Source: Pseudomonas sp. Q11 (GTDB lineage Bacteria > Pseudomonadota > Gammaproteobacteria > Pseudomonadales > Pseudomonadaceae). From it: 64,000 nucleotides of DNA. The first letter of the stretch is position 1. Each line of letters starts with the position of its first letter. The stretch is from NCBI RefSeq assembly GCF_024494355.1, contig NZ_JAKNQY010000028.1:18734-82733 (forward strand), read 5' to 3'. A program made the translations under genes and the position numbers. The notes under the pieces are model-generated. The model had not been told where the DNA came from. It did no database searches and saw nothing but the letters and a program-made list of their open reading frames with translations. Below are positions 6,902-16,634 of this stretch, piece after piece.

Positions 6902-9362
6902 GGGCGAAGGTCCTCAGCAAATCCGCCGGTTGCGTGCGGTACAACGCATACAGCGGCCAAGCCGACGCCAGCAGCGTGGCAAGCATCGCCAGGCCCAGCA
7001 ACTGCGCCAATTGCCACGGAAATACCCGCAACGGCAGGCGCCAGCCGAAGGCCTGCACATTGATCACCGCGTCCAGGCACCAGGCCAGGGCGATGCCCAA
7101 TGGCAAGGCCAGCACCAGGGTCAATAGTGCCAACAGCCAAGTCTGACCGAGGTTAAGCAACATCAACTGCCGACGCGTCACCCCCAACGCCCACAGCGGG
7201 GCCAACTGACCGAGGCGGCTTTGGCTCTGGGTCAGCAGGCTGATGAACAACGCGACCCCGGCCACCGCCAGCGTCAGGCTATTGAGGGCGGCGGTGGCGG
7301 CGAAGGTGCGTTCGAATACTTGCGTCGACCAGCCCTTGAGCCGCGCCTGATCAACGATACGACTGTCATCCAGGCTGAACCGGGCCTGCAACGCCGTCAG
7401 CAGCGCCGGGATCGCGGACGGCTCAATACGCAGGTTGAAGCGGTTCGGCGCCAGTTGCGGCCAATGTGTCAGCAAGTGGTCGGCATTGACCAGCACATGG
7501 CCCTTGGGGTTGCCGTAGTCGGCATAGATCCCGACGAGGCGCGGCGTCCAGGCACCTTGGGGCGTCGCAATCGTCAATCGATCACCAATGCTCACGTTAA
7601 GACGCCGGGCCAGTTGTTCACTGAGCATCAGCGTGTCGCCGCCGGCCAGTTGCTCCCAAGGCTTCTCCCTGACCGATTCCAGCAACGGCCAATGCTGACG
7701 ATAGGCGCTGTGATCGATAATGCCGTAGATGTCCGTCGGCCAGCCTTGCAAAGAGATCGAGACCTGCCAGTTCGGCAATATCGTGGTGATCGCCGGCTGC
7801 TCCTTGAGCCAGGCGTGCAGCTCGCCCGCCTGGGCCGGGGTTTGCGGGCTGATATACAGCTCGGCGGTCAGCCGTTGTTCGAGCCAGTCACTGAAGGTCT
7901 GACGGAAACCTGTGGTCATGCTGCCGGCTCCGATGTTGGCCGCCAGCGCCAGCAGCAACGCCATCAGTGCCAGGCTCAGTGTCGGCAACTGCTGACGGCA
8001 ATCGGCGAGAAACCATTGCCCAAGCACCGAACGACTGCGGCGTAACAGCAGCTTCAGCGCACCGTTGAGCAACACCGGCAAGGCCAGGGCAGCACCGAGC
8101 AACAACGCCGTCATCAAGACAAAACCGCTGGCCAGGCTGTCGCCCCAGATCAACGCCGTTACCGCGAGCAACCCCGCCAATGTCGCCACCCAACCCTGGC
8201 GACGCAGCCAGCGAGCATGAGCCTGATGCCAGGCCTGGGGATTGGCCAGCGCCAACAACGGCAGGCGCGCCGCCCGCAGCAAACTGCCGGCCCCGGCCAA
8301 CAGCGCGCCGAGCAGGCTCAGGCCCACGCCGCTGATCCACCACCACGGGCTGAGGTTCAGGTGACCGGCCACTTCGGCGCCGTACAAGCCGCGCAGGCTC
8401 GCCGCGACATCGGGCAACAACAGGCTGGCCAGCCAATAGCCACTGAGCACGCCGGCGATTCCACCGAGCAAGGCCAGCGCGCCCAGTTCGAGGGCCAGGC
8501 TGGTGACCAGCAACCGCGCACTGACGCCACAGGCCCGCAGGGTTCGCAGCAAGCCGCGGCGTTGTTCCAGGGCCAGGCCAATGGCTGCGTGAACGATGAA
8601 CAGCCCCACCACGAAGGACAGCACCCCCAGGGCGTCGAGGTTCAGGTGAAAGCTTTCGGTCAGGCGCGACAGATTGTTTTCTTCATCGGCGTGCTTGAAC
8701 TGCAGCCGGCCGTTGAACGCATCCGGCAAGGGCGCCGTGAACGTGGCAGGCAATAGCAATCGCGACAGCTGGTCCGGCCGTCCGAGTACTTGCTGGGCGA
8801 AGCCGATGTCCATCAACAGCATCCCCGGCGCCATGTCCGCCTGGACAAGCAGCGGCGGCAGGGACTGTCCATCGACTGTCCGGGGCCGATCGCCCTCGCT
8901 CAGCCCCAAGGCCTGCAAGGTTTGCGCAGCGATCCAGGTGCGGCCAGGCTCAGTGAAAAACTGCACCACTTCTGCCATCTCCCGGGCCTGCCCCGCCACT
9001 GCCGCACCAGGAGGCAACGACACCGGCTCGATGCCCATCAATTGCAGGCGCTGGTCTTCGTGCCCCTGTAGCGTCACCCGAGCCTGCAACACGGGGGATA
9101 CCGGCCAGCCCTGACGACGCAGATCGACAAACCATTGTTGAGTGAAGGTGCCGCCACCGGGCGCGCTGAGACTGGCCTGGGGTTCGCCGCCTATGAGCTG
9201 GCTGGCTCGAGCGTAACTGTCCCGGGCCTGACTGTTGAGCGCCTGCACACCGGTGAGCAGGCTGGTGGCGAGCCAGAGACCGGTCAGGACACTGAAAAAC
9301 TGCACCGGATGCTGGCGCCAATGGCTGAGCAAAGCCTTGAGCGTCTGGCGAAGGATCATCAC
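6891..9362 (-). CDS. FtsX-like ABC transporter permease (AttF/G-like, fused)
   Basis: An 823-aa inner-membrane protein with an N-terminal TM followed by a large periplasmic domain, then a first FtsX domain (three TMs, about 245-360), a second periplasmic domain and a second FtsX domain near the C-terminus (about 690-815). This is the fused form of a two-permease type VII (mechanotransmission/lipoprotein-handling) ABC system. A GTG at 9362 overlaps the ATPase stop (GTGA), with an ATG immediately after, so translation is coupled. The substrate is unknown; partner genes suggest handling of envelope lipid or lipoprotein. Confidence 0.88.
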   Translation of the reverse strand: MMILRQTLKALLSHWRQHPVQFFSVLTGLWLATSLLTGVQALNSQARDSYARASQLIGGEPQASLSAPGGGTFTQQWFVDLRRQGWPVSPVLQARVTLQGHEDQRLQLMGIEPVSLPPGAAVAGQAREMAEVVQFFTEPGRTWIAAQTLQALGLSEGDRPRTVDGQSLPPLLVQADMAPGMLLMDIGFAQQVLGRPDQLSRLLLPATFTAPLPDAFNGRLQFKHADEENNLSRLTESFHLNLDALGVLSFVVGLFIVHAAIGLALEQRRGLLRTLRACGVSARLLVTSLALELGALALLGGIAGVLSGYWLASLLLPDVAASLRGLYGAEVAGHLNLSPWWWISGVGLSLLGALLAGAGSLLRAARLPLLALANPQAWHQAHARWLRRQGWVATLAGLLAVTALIWGDSLASGFVLMTALLLGAALALPVLLNGALKLLLRRSRSVLGQWFLADCRQQLPTLSLALMALLLALAANIGAGSMTTGFRQTFSDWLEQRLTAELYISPQTPAQAGELHAWLKEQPAITTILPNWQVSISLQGWPTDIYGIIDHSAYRQHWPLLESVREKPWEQLAGGDTLMLSEQLARRLNVSIGDRLTIATPQGAWTPRLVGIYADYGNPKGHVLVNADHLLTHWPQLAPNRFNLRIEPSAIPALLTALQARFSLDDSRIVDQARLKGWSTQVFERTFAATAALNSLTLAVAGVALFISLLTQSQSRLGQLAPLWALGVTRRQLMLLNLGQTWLLALLTLVLALPLGIALAWCLDAVINVQAFGWRLPLRVFPWQLAQLLGLAMLATLLASAWPLYALYRTQPADLLRTFAHED

Positions 9363-10027
9363 CCCTGGACCACCTGCGCCAGGCGTCCGCCATGCAAGAC
9401 CACGCGACGGTTCAACCGGGCCGCCACCCGGGGACTGTGAGTGACCATCAGCAAGCTTGTCAGGCTACCATCGAGCAACTCCAGCAACAGTTGCAACACC
9501 TCGTCGCTGGTGGCCTCGTCGAGACTGCCGGTAGGTTCGTCGGCCAGCAACAAGGCCGGCCGCGAGGCCAGCGCCCGGCCCAGCGCCACCCGTTGCTGCT
9601 GGCCGCCGGAAAGCTGCTCGGGATAACGCCGCAGAAAATCGGAAAGCCCGAGCCGTTGCACCAGATGGGTCTGCCAGGCTGGGTCATAGCGCCCGCACAG
9701 ACGCGCCTGGAACGCCAGGTTGTCCTCCACCGGCAAGCTGCTGATGAGGTTGAACTGCTGGAACACCAGGCCGATTTGTGTACGTCGCCAGTTTGCCAAC
9801 TGGCTTTCGCTCATGCCGTCGAGCCTGCGCTCGCCAAAACGAATGCTGCCACGATCGACCTTATCCAGACCGGCAACCAGATGCAGCAAGGTGCTTTTCC
9901 CGCTGCCGGACTCGCCCATCAGTGCCAGGCTATCGCCAGGGGCCAGCGTCAGATCGATGCCCTGCAGCACCGGCAACGCCCCCTGGGGCGTGGCGTAGCT
10001 TTTAAAAACGTCGCGAACTTCAAGCAT
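9359..10027 (-). CDS. ABC transporter ATP-binding protein (MacB/LolD-like, AttE)
   Basis: A 222-aa cytoplasmic ATPase that powers the adjacent FtsX permease. It has Walker A GESGSGKST (about 38-46), Q-loop LVFQQFN, signature LSGGQQQR, Walker B LLLADEP and H-loop VTHS. The start MLEVRDVF is preferred: longer in-frame extensions to 10186 lack a start with a ribosome-binding site and add non-homologous sequence. First gene of the operon. The 249 bp upstream, before the divergent acyltransferase, presumably holds both promoters. Confidence 0.9.
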   Translation of the reverse strand: MLEVRDVFKSYATPQGALPVLQGIDLTLAPGDSLALMGESGSGKSTLLHLVAGLDKVDRGSIRFGERRLDGMSESQLANWRRTQIGLVFQQFNLISSLPVEDNLAFQARLCGRYDPAWQTHLVQRLGLSDFLRRYPEQLSGGQQQRVALGRALASRPALLLADEPTGSLDEATSDEVLQLLLELLDGSLTSLLMVTHSPRVAARLNRRVVLHGGRLAQVVQG

Positions 10028-10276
10028 GAAAAGGCTCGATGGATAAACGTGAGGCTCAGGATAGCGGAGTTGGGTGACGGGGCAGACCAAGGATGCGCTC
10101 AGGCGACGGGCAAACACCGCTGGTCGTCTGCCCCGCCTGGTTTTGCCCGGCGCCTTGCAAAGTATCAATTCACAGCTATCAATCAATGACTAATACGTGC
10201 CGTTTACATGCAGTCGGCAAATTCGTCATAAACATGACGCACCTGGATTGCCTCCTATTCAAGGACGATCTCCGAC

Positions 10277-12196
10277 ATGCCTCAAACCAAATATCGCCCC
10301 GATATCGATGGACTTCGCTGTATTGCGGTGCTGGCCGTGTTCATTCATCACCTCAACGCCAACCTGGTGCCGGGCGGGTTCGTGGGTGTCGATATTTTTT
10401 TCGTCATCTCGGGTTTTCTCATTACTTCCCAAGTGTTTTCCGAGATCAAGGACAACACCTTTTCGTTGAAACGTTTTTATCAGCGGCGCATCAACCGCAT
10501 CGTTCCGGCATTGGCAACGGTGTTGTTGGCGAGCGTGATCGCGGGGGCCTTCATTCTTTCCCCGGCCGACCTGACGCGGCTCAACGTCAGCGCGCTGTTC
10601 TCCCTGCTGGGTGTCTCGAATATCTATATCTGGATGAAGTACGGAAACTATTTCGCCGCCGATGCCAGCGAGGCGCCACTGTTGCATACCTGGTCCCTGG
10701 GGATTGAGGAGCAATTCTATGTGATCTGGCCGCTGTTGATCCTGGTGCTCTATCGCCTGGCGCCGCGCCATGTACTGCCGGTGTTGGGCGTCGGTATCGT
10801 GGCGGCAGTGGGGCTTTCCGAATACGCCACGAACGTCTTCGCCACGGCCTCCTATTACCTGCTGCCTACACGGTTTTTCGAGCTCATGCTGGGCGGAGCG
10901 CTGGGTATCTATCTTTATCAGCCACGTACACTCGGCAGGATAGAAGTGCTGGCTTATACCGCGATGGGGTATGGGCTGATTGGTTTTTCCTTGTTTGCCC
11001 TGAGCCCGGACACGCCCTTCCCCGGCGTCAATGCTTTTATACCTTGCCTGGGGGCGACGCTGCTGATTCTGGCCGGCAGCGGTGAAGCTCGCTCGCGCCT
11101 GCTGACCAACCGGCCCATGGTGTTCATAGGCCTGATTTCCTATTCGCTGTATTTATGGCACTGGCCATTGATTGCCTACCTGAATTATCTGGGCGTCGAC
11201 ATAACCCTTTCTGTGGGCCTGTCACTGGTGGTGGTGGCGATTCTGTTGTCGTGGGGGTCCTGGCGGTATATCGAAATTCCGTTTCGACGGAGCGGCGCGC
11301 AGTTGCAATTTTCTCGCGTACTGGGCCGGCGATTCATGGCCCCAGTCCTGGGGCTGGCCGCTCTGGCGGTCTTGAGCCTGCTGTGGAATGGCTTTCCACA
11401 GCGTTTTGCGCCTGAAGTGTCGAGGCTCGAGGCCATGGCGCTGAGCAAACCAAACCGGCTTCGCAGCGGTTGCCATATGCCCAGTGCGCGGTACGGCGCC
11501 GACCCCGATCCGGATTGCCGGCTCGGTGCGTACAAGGAGCAACTGGACGGGATGATGGTGGGTGACTCGTTCGCCAATCACTTCACGGGCATGGTCGATA
11601 TCCTGGCCAAACCCAACGGCATCAGGTTGATGGACTACACCCTGGATGCCTGCCCGCCGATCTTCGGCTATGCCGCCGAGGTGTCCGCGGCGTATGGCGA
11701 GCGTTGCGTGGCGCGCAATGCCCGGGTGTTCGAGCTGATCAAGCAGAACCACTACCCTTACGTCGTGCTGGCCGGCGCCTGGCCCAGGGATGCGGCGGCC
11801 GCGCAGATTATCGAAGCAAGCATCAAGCGCGTGGCGAACAACACCGGCCAGGTCATCGTGATTCTGCGCAACCAGAACATCGATAACGCGGCAACCTGCC
11901 CCGTGCGTCGCCTGATGTTCGGCACCGATCGTCCATGCTCGGCCCCACTGGATATCACCGCGCCTTATTGGGAAGGGATACGCGCCAGGCTGACCCAAGT
12001 GCGGTTTATCGACCCCAATCAAGTGATATGCCCAGCGGGACTCTGCAGCCCGATCATTGACGGGCAGTTGCTGTACCGCGATGACGCACACTTGAACGAT
12101 GTGGGCTCACGCTTCATCGGCCACACATTGCGCGACCTGGGATTCTCCCTGCTGCACGACCCTGCCCGGCTCGACCCGATCGCCGCAACCCAGTGA
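10277..12196 (+). CDS. Acyltransferase 3 (OafA-type) with fused C-terminal SGNH domain
   Basis: A 639-aa inner-membrane O-acyltransferase that typically acetylates O-antigen or other surface polysaccharide. Residues about 5-345 are the ten-TM AT3 domain, with RPDIDGLR at the start, conserved His24/25 (FIHHLN) and the GVDIFFVISGFLI motif. Residues about 400-635 form a periplasmic SGNH domain with Gly-Asp-Ser near 428-430 (MVGDSFANH) and the Asp/His pair near 603-605 (DDAHLND). Such fusions take acyl groups from the cytoplasm and transfer them to glycans outside. It is monocistronic; the REP region follows directly. Confidence 0.92.
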   Translation: MPQTKYRPDIDGLRCIAVLAVFIHHLNANLVPGGFVGVDIFFVISGFLITSQVFSEIKDNTFSLKRFYQRRINRIVPALATVLLASVIAGAFILSPADLTRLNVSALFSLLGVSNIYIWMKYGNYFAADASEAPLLHTWSLGIEEQFYVIWPLLILVLYRLAPRHVLPVLGVGIVAAVGLSEYATNVFATASYYLLPTRFFELMLGGALGIYLYQPRTLGRIEVLAYTAMGYGLIGFSLFALSPDTPFPGVNAFIPCLGATLLILAGSGEARSRLLTNRPMVFIGLISYSLYLWHWPLIAYLNYLGVDITLSVGLSLVVVAILLSWGSWRYIEIPFRRSGAQLQFSRVLGRRFMAPVLGLAALAVLSLLWNGFPQRFAPEVSRLEAMALSKPNRLRSGCHMPSARYGADPDPDCRLGAYKEQLDGMMVGDSFANHFTGMVDILAKPNGIRLMDYTLDACPPIFGYAAEVSAAYGERCVARNARVFELIKQNHYPYVVLAGAWPRDAAAAQIIEASIKRVANNTGQVIVILRNQNIDNAATCPVRRLMFGTDRPCSAPLDITAPYWEGIRARLTQVRFIDPNQVICPAGLCSPIIDGQLLYRDDAHLNDVGSRFIGHTLRDLGFSLLHDPARLDPIAATQ

Positions 12197-12245
12197 GCCC
12201 CCGCAGGCTTGTGGGGCATGCAAGGTCTGCAAACGACCCGGACGG

Positions 12246-12540
12246 CTGTGGGAGCGGGCTTGCTCGCGAAAGCGGTGGTCAGCTTGCATGGATGTTGGAT
12301 GTGCCGGTGTCATCGCGAGCAAGCCCGCACACACTGGTTTCGGTCGTTTATAAGATCAGTGCCCACCGCCTATCCTGTGGGAGCCAAGCTTGCTCGCGAT
12401 AGCGGTGGGTCGGCTTGCACCCATGCTGAATAGGCCGCCGCCATCGCGAGCAGACTCGCTCCCACAGTTTTATCGACGTACAACCGGGAGAAACAGGTCA
12501 GCTATAAGGCCGTCTCGCGAGCAAGCTTTGCTCCCACAGG
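12246..12540. repeat. REP/BIME cluster between acyltransferase gene and selC
   Basis: Two inverted REP pairs (12246-12331 and 12375-12467) and one single REP (12514-12540) of the Pseudomonas type: TGTGGGAGCGGGCTTGCTCGCGA paired with its reverse complement across a loop of about 40-45 bp. These fill the 450-bp gap; no protein gene is supported here. They are non-autonomous and were presumably mobilised by a RAYT transposase not encoded in this window. Confidence 0.9.
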
Positions 12541-12649
12541 TCCTGCTCAAACAAGTCTGGTTGGGGGACCGCCGCAAAAGCGTTTAGGGGCTATTCATGC
12601 ACCATAGAATCTCCCACAGCGATTGCGCCTGTCCCTGTGTTCGATCAAA

Positions 12650-12745
12650 TGGCGGAAGGCAGCCGGAGTCGAACCTGCCCGGGAACGGATGCCGTCCCCA
12701 ACCGGGTTTGAAGCCCGGCCGCGCCACCGGGCGCGATTGCCTTCC
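12650..12745 (-). tRNA. selC: tRNA-Sec (anticodon TCA)
   Basis: A 96-nt gene including an encoded CCA end. The acceptor stem GGAAGGC pairs with GCCTTCC; the long variable arm and anticodon TCA (complement of 12709-12711, in CTTCAAA) identify selenocysteine tRNA, which decodes the UGA in fdnG. It lies 6 bp downstream of the selB stop codon on the same strand. selC is a common integration site for islands, but the sequence beyond its 3' end holds only REP elements. Confidence 0.96.
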
Positions 12746-12751
12746 TTGAAC

Positions 12752-14671
12752 TCAGTCTTCTGTTGGTTGGGCCAGTGCATTGTCGAGCCGGATCTGGCGC
12801 CGGTCGCCAAAGCGTCGGGTCAGGCCGATTCGGTCGAAGTACTCCAGAATCTGAATACTGCGCTTGCGCCCCAGGCCCACGGCATCGCGAAACGTGGTGA
12901 CCTGAATCACCGGGTCATCGCTGGCCAGTTGCACCAGCATAGCCGCCAATCGGCGCACCAGGGTCTCGGTATAAAATAAGTCACGGACCACTTGATGCAT
13001 CAACCCCAAACGCGCCATCTTGCGCAGCAGCAGGCGCACGGTGGCCTCTTCATGGCTTGTCGCTTTAGCCAGATCACGCACCCACGGCGGATCGAAACCC
13101 GCCTGTTCGAACAACGGCTGTAATTGTTGCCACAGGGTTTCATCGTCTTCGCTCAATCGCACTTGGTGATCGGGCAAATGCAGCCAAGGGCCGCTGGCGA
13201 CGATCGCACCGCTGACCAGTAATTCGTCGAGCAGGCTGATAAAGGTCGGCCGGTCCAGCGCGGTGCCGGCGAAGCGACGCAGGCGATCCCTGTCTGGTCC
13301 CATTTGATCCGGTTCGAGTTGATGAAAGCGTGCCAGGTGTTCCAGCAGTGGCGCTTTCAAGGCTTCCCAGCGGGCAGCGCTGAACAGCAACGGCCCTTGC
13401 CGCGTATCGATCAAGCGCACGTCATCGGGCAACACCCAGCTATCGCGCGGACGATTGAACTGGCGTTCCAGACGCTGCGGATCGAGCCCGGTGTCGCTGT
13501 TGGCCAGCAGCGCCGGCAGTGCGTCTTCCAGGCTGGTGGTGGTGGCCAGCGTCTTTAGCTGCGCCAATCTTTCGGGGCTACGGCGGTGTCGGGCCGGGGC
13601 GAACGGGTCAAGCACCCGGCCACCGCCGAGAGTGCGTTGAGCGCTTTGGTCGCGCAGGATCAAACGATCGCCCTTCACCGCCAGCACCGGCGCGTTCACC
13701 AGCAATTGCGCGAACATCTGCTCACCCGGTGCCAGGCTGGCGCCCTCCAGCAAGGCCGCTCGCCCGGTCACGTCCTGAGTGCCGAGATGCACATGCACTG
13801 GCTGAAAGTGCTCGAAGCTTCGCGCCTCGCTGACCAACAAGGTCATCTCGATATCCAGACGCTGGGGCGGCGCATGCAGCCATTCGGCCAACAACCAGTG
13901 GCCCCGGTGAATCTGCTCCAGGGCCAAACGGTCGGCACTCAGGTTCAACGCGACTCGCTGCCCGGCCGTTGCGCTGTCAGCCGCCTGATTCTGCGCATGC
14001 AGGCCTCGTACCCGCACCGGTTTGCCCAGCGGACTCAATATCAGCGTATCGCCCACGGCCACTTGGCCGGACAACGCGGTGCCGGTCACCACGATCCCGG
14101 CACCGGCCACACTGAAAGCCCGATCAATCGCCAGGCGAAAACCGCCGCTGGCGCTGCGTTGAAGCACCTCATGTTGCGCATCCAGCAAGGCTTTACGCAG
14201 TGTCTCGACACCTTCGCCAGTCACACTCGACAGCGCGATTTTCGGCGCGCCGGCATAAGGTCCGGGTCCGAGCAATGCTTCGATCTGTTCCCGGACGCCT
14301 TGCACACGAGCAGGGTCGACGCGGTCGCATTTGGTGATTGCAATCAGTGCCCGAGGGATGCCCAGCAACTCGACAATCGCCAAATGTTCGCGGGTCTGAG
14401 GCATGACACCGTCATCGGCCGCCACCACCAACAACACCAGATCAATGCCCTGAGCACCGGCGAGCATGTTGTGGGTGAAGCGCTCATGGCCGGGTACGTC
14501 GATAAAACCGGTCAGCCCGGCGCCCGGTTCCAGCGCCGCGTAGATGTAGCCGAGGTCGATGGTCATGCCGCGTTCGCGTTCTTCCCGGCGACGGTCGCCA
14601 GCCTGGCCGGTCAGTGCCTGGAGCAAGGAGGTTTTGCCGTGATCGATATGCCCTGCTGTGCCGACAATCAC
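12752..14671 (-). CDS. selB: Selenocysteine-specific translation elongation factor SelB
   Basis: A 639-aa GTPase that delivers Sec-tRNA to UGA codons followed by a SECIS hairpin. The GTG start gives MIVGTAGHIDHGKTS, with the G1 loop at residues 7-14; the rest of the EF-Tu-like part follows, including the DVPGHERF G3 and TKCDR G4 motifs. The C-terminal third (about 380-639) contains the winged-helix repeats that bind SECIS RNA. The start overlaps the selA stop (GTGA) with AGGAGG upstream, so the genes are translationally coupled. A longer frame to 14866 would only overlap selA. Confidence 0.96.
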   Translation of the reverse strand: MIVGTAGHIDHGKTSLLQALTGQAGDRRREERERGMTIDLGYIYAALEPGAGLTGFIDVPGHERFTHNMLAGAQGIDLVLLVVAADDGVMPQTREHLAIVELLGIPRALIAITKCDRVDPARVQGVREQIEALLGPGPYAGAPKIALSSVTGEGVETLRKALLDAQHEVLQRSASGGFRLAIDRAFSVAGAGIVVTGTALSGQVAVGDTLILSPLGKPVRVRGLHAQNQAADSATAGQRVALNLSADRLALEQIHRGHWLLAEWLHAPPQRLDIEMTLLVSEARSFEHFQPVHVHLGTQDVTGRAALLEGASLAPGEQMFAQLLVNAPVLAVKGDRLILRDQSAQRTLGGGRVLDPFAPARHRRSPERLAQLKTLATTTSLEDALPALLANSDTGLDPQRLERQFNRPRDSWVLPDDVRLIDTRQGPLLFSAARWEALKAPLLEHLARFHQLEPDQMGPDRDRLRRFAGTALDRPTFISLLDELLVSGAIVASGPWLHLPDHQVRLSEDDETLWQQLQPLFEQAGFDPPWVRDLAKATSHEEATVRLLLRKMARLGLMHQVVRDLFYTETLVRRLAAMLVQLASDDPVIQVTTFRDAVGLGRKRSIQILEYFDRIGLTRRFGDRRQIRLDNALAQPTED

Positions 14672-16098
14672 CCGTCCCGGCCCTCCTCCTGCAGTTGATT
14701 GAGCTGGGCCAACCACGCGGCTTCGTCGTCGAGCTGGCGCAGGTCCAGCCAAAGCGCATCGCCGTCGATGCGCCCGAGCACGGGAATCGGCAACCGACGA
14801 AACGCGGCTTCCAGCCCCATCAATCGCCGCCCGCGCAGACGTTTGGATACGTTGGGCCGCAGGCATAACGCAGCACTAGGTAAGCGAGCCACCGGTTGGC
14901 TGCCGCTGCCGATCATGCCCTGCGCCGGTACCGCACTGACGCTCCAGCCGTCACCCAATACCTGTGCCAGTGACGGTTGCAGGCGTTCGGCCTGGGCGAA
15001 GATGTCGGTTTGGGGGCGGGTCAGCAGGCGCAGACTCGGCAGGCGTTCGGCCAACCGATCAGGATCGCGGTACAGCGCCAATACGGCTTCGAGGGCTGCC
15101 AGGGTTAGCTTGTCGACCCGCAGTGCGCGCTTGAGCGGATTCTTCTTGATCTTCGCGATCAGGTCTTTGCGGCCGACTATCAACCCGGCCTGGGGACCGC
15201 CGAGCAGTTTGTCGCCGCTGAAGGTGACGATATCCGCGCCATCGATCAGGGCCTGGCACGCCGTCGGTTCGGCGGGCAAGCCCCAGCGAGTCAGGTCCAG
15301 CAGACTGCCGCTGCCCAAGTCTTCGAGCAGCGGCAGTCCGTGGCGGTGAGCCAACTCTGCCAGTTCAGCCGTCGGCACCCGGGCGGTGAAACCTTCGATT
15401 GAGTAATTGCTCGCATGTACGCGCATCACCAGGCCACTGCGCGGACCGATGGCCGCCTCGTAATCGCGGGCATGGGTGCGGTTGGTGGTGCCCACTTCGT
15501 GCAGCCGCACTCCGGCGCGGGCCATGATGTCGGGAATGCGGAAGGCGCCGCCGATTTCGATCAGTTCACCACGGGAAATGATGCCTTCCTTGCGTGCGCC
15601 CAAGCTATTGAGGGCGAGCAACACGGCGGCGGCGTTGTTGTTGACCACGGTCACCGCTTCGGCGCCGGTCAGCTCGCGGATCAACCCTTCAATCAAATCA
15701 TCGCGGTCGCCGCGCTTGCCGCTGTGCAGATCAAATTCCAGATTGAGCGGATAGCGGGCGGCGAGCTGAACGGCTTCGATAGCCGACTCCGGCAGCAACG
15801 CGCGCCCCAGGTTGGTGTGCAGCACCGTGCCGGTGAGGTTGAACACCCGACGGACCTGGCTGCGATGCTGGATCGCCAGACGCTCACCCACCCTGCCCGC
15901 CAATACGTCGGGAGCTATTTCAACGGCAGCGAGTTCACCCTTGAGCATCGGCTCGCGCAGATCATCGAGCAGTTGCCGCAGCCCGGCCAACAGCGCCTCA
16001 CGCCCATAACGCTCAGCCAACACCTGGCAGGCGGGATGGCGCAGCAAGCTGTCGATGGAGGGCAGCCGCAAAACTGGGCTGGCGGAGGTTGCAGACAT
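14668..16098 (-). CDS. selA: L-seryl-tRNA(Sec) selenium transferase SelA
   Basis: A 476-aa PLP enzyme that converts Ser-tRNA(Sec) to Sec-tRNA(Sec) using selenophosphate. The PLP lysine is Lys297 in TFSGDKLLGGPQ; the VVNNNAAAVLLAL and GTTNRTHARDYE motifs are standard for the family, and the length is normal. A GGAG site lies seven bases before the ATG. It is followed by selB and selC. In related Pseudomonas selA usually follows fdhE closely; here more than 1 kb of foreign-looking sequence separates them. Confidence 0.96.
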   Translation of the reverse strand: MSATSASPVLRLPSIDSLLRHPACQVLAERYGREALLAGLRQLLDDLREPMLKGELAAVEIAPDVLAGRVGERLAIQHRSQVRRVFNLTGTVLHTNLGRALLPESAIEAVQLAARYPLNLEFDLHSGKRGDRDDLIEGLIRELTGAEAVTVVNNNAAAVLLALNSLGARKEGIISRGELIEIGGAFRIPDIMARAGVRLHEVGTTNRTHARDYEAAIGPRSGLVMRVHASNYSIEGFTARVPTAELAELAHRHGLPLLEDLGSGSLLDLTRWGLPAEPTACQALIDGADIVTFSGDKLLGGPQAGLIVGRKDLIAKIKKNPLKRALRVDKLTLAALEAVLALYRDPDRLAERLPSLRLLTRPQTDIFAQAERLQPSLAQVLGDGWSVSAVPAQGMIGSGSQPVARLPSAALCLRPNVSKRLRGRRLMGLEAAFRRLPIPVLGRIDGDALWLDLRQLDDEAAWLAQLNQLQEEGRDG

Positions 16099-16119
16099 CA
16101 GAGGCTCCCGGAAGCGAAT

Positions 16120-16301
16120 GACCGTCGCGTCTGAGTGTAGCCGCTGGGCTCACTGCTCAAGGTGATGCCGAGCGCCGCCTTCGTCTTTGGTCGTCGTCTG
16201 AGCGGCGGTGATGTCTTTGCGTTTGAGGCTCGCGTTGTGATCGTGTCGCCGCTGGCGCTTTTGAAGGGGAATTTGAGGGTGAAGCTGAGTGGGTCGGCCA
16301 T
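16120..16301 (-). pseudogene. Decayed phage tail assembly chaperone (Mu gp41-like) fragment
   Basis: An ATG at 16301 opens MADPLSFTLKFPFKSASGDT, the N-terminal pattern of Mu-type phage tail assembly chaperones. The expected continuation appears in a different frame (SLKRKDITAAQTTTKDEGG) and further homologous-looking residues (AALGITLSS) return in the first frame, so at least two frameshifts have broken it. It lies just upstream of selA, with no other phage genes nearby. The family call rests on short motif similarity and is moderate; the alternative is chance resemblance in non-coding DNA. Confidence 0.5.
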
Positions 16302-16442
16302 TGTTGGTGCTTTAGTGTGGTTGCTCCCATCAGGTAGAGAGATGGGGTCACGTGGCGCTTGGCAGGGTGCACTTCATCTTGACACCCACGACAGTGAGCC
16401 ACATACCGATTAGACTGCTAGGTATTGATCCCGGAGGTCACT

Positions 16443-16634
16443 ATGAGCGCCGAACTTTCCCCCATCGTTTCAGAGTTTGAAACCGAAGAGCAGGCCGCTA
16501 GCTACGACCGTTGGTTCCGTGCCAAAGTGCAGGCGTCGCTCGATGATCCACGCCCGAATGTCCCGCACGATCAGGTAATGGCTGATATGCGATCCCTTCT
16601 CGAAGCCAAGCGCAATAAGCGCGATGCTGGTTGA
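16443..16634 (+). CDS. Type II antitoxin (stability determinant-like)
   Basis: A 63-aa acidic protein, MSAELSPIVSEFETEEQAA, matching small antitoxins annotated as stability determinants that are paired with ParE/RelE toxins. It should bind and neutralise the downstream toxin and repress the operon. The ATG at 16443 follows CCGGAGG with good spacing; an earlier in-frame start lies inside that site. It overlaps the toxin gene by 11 bp. Its orientation is opposite to the flanking fdh-sel genes, consistent with insertion. Confidence 0.85.
   Translation: MSAELSPIVSEFETEEQAASYDRWFRAKVQASLDDPRPNVPHDQVMADMRSLLEAKRNKRDAG

Noticed and set aside
12246..12540. Repeated palindromes as a CRISPR array
   Set aside because: The repeats are inverted REP pairs with irregular spacing and no unique spacers or cas genes.
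12193..12587. Several 60-85 aa frames after the acyltransferase gene
   Set aside because: All are translations of REP/BIME DNA.
13586..14698. 370-aa plus-strand frame
   Set aside because: Antisense to selB; no domain and improbable composition.
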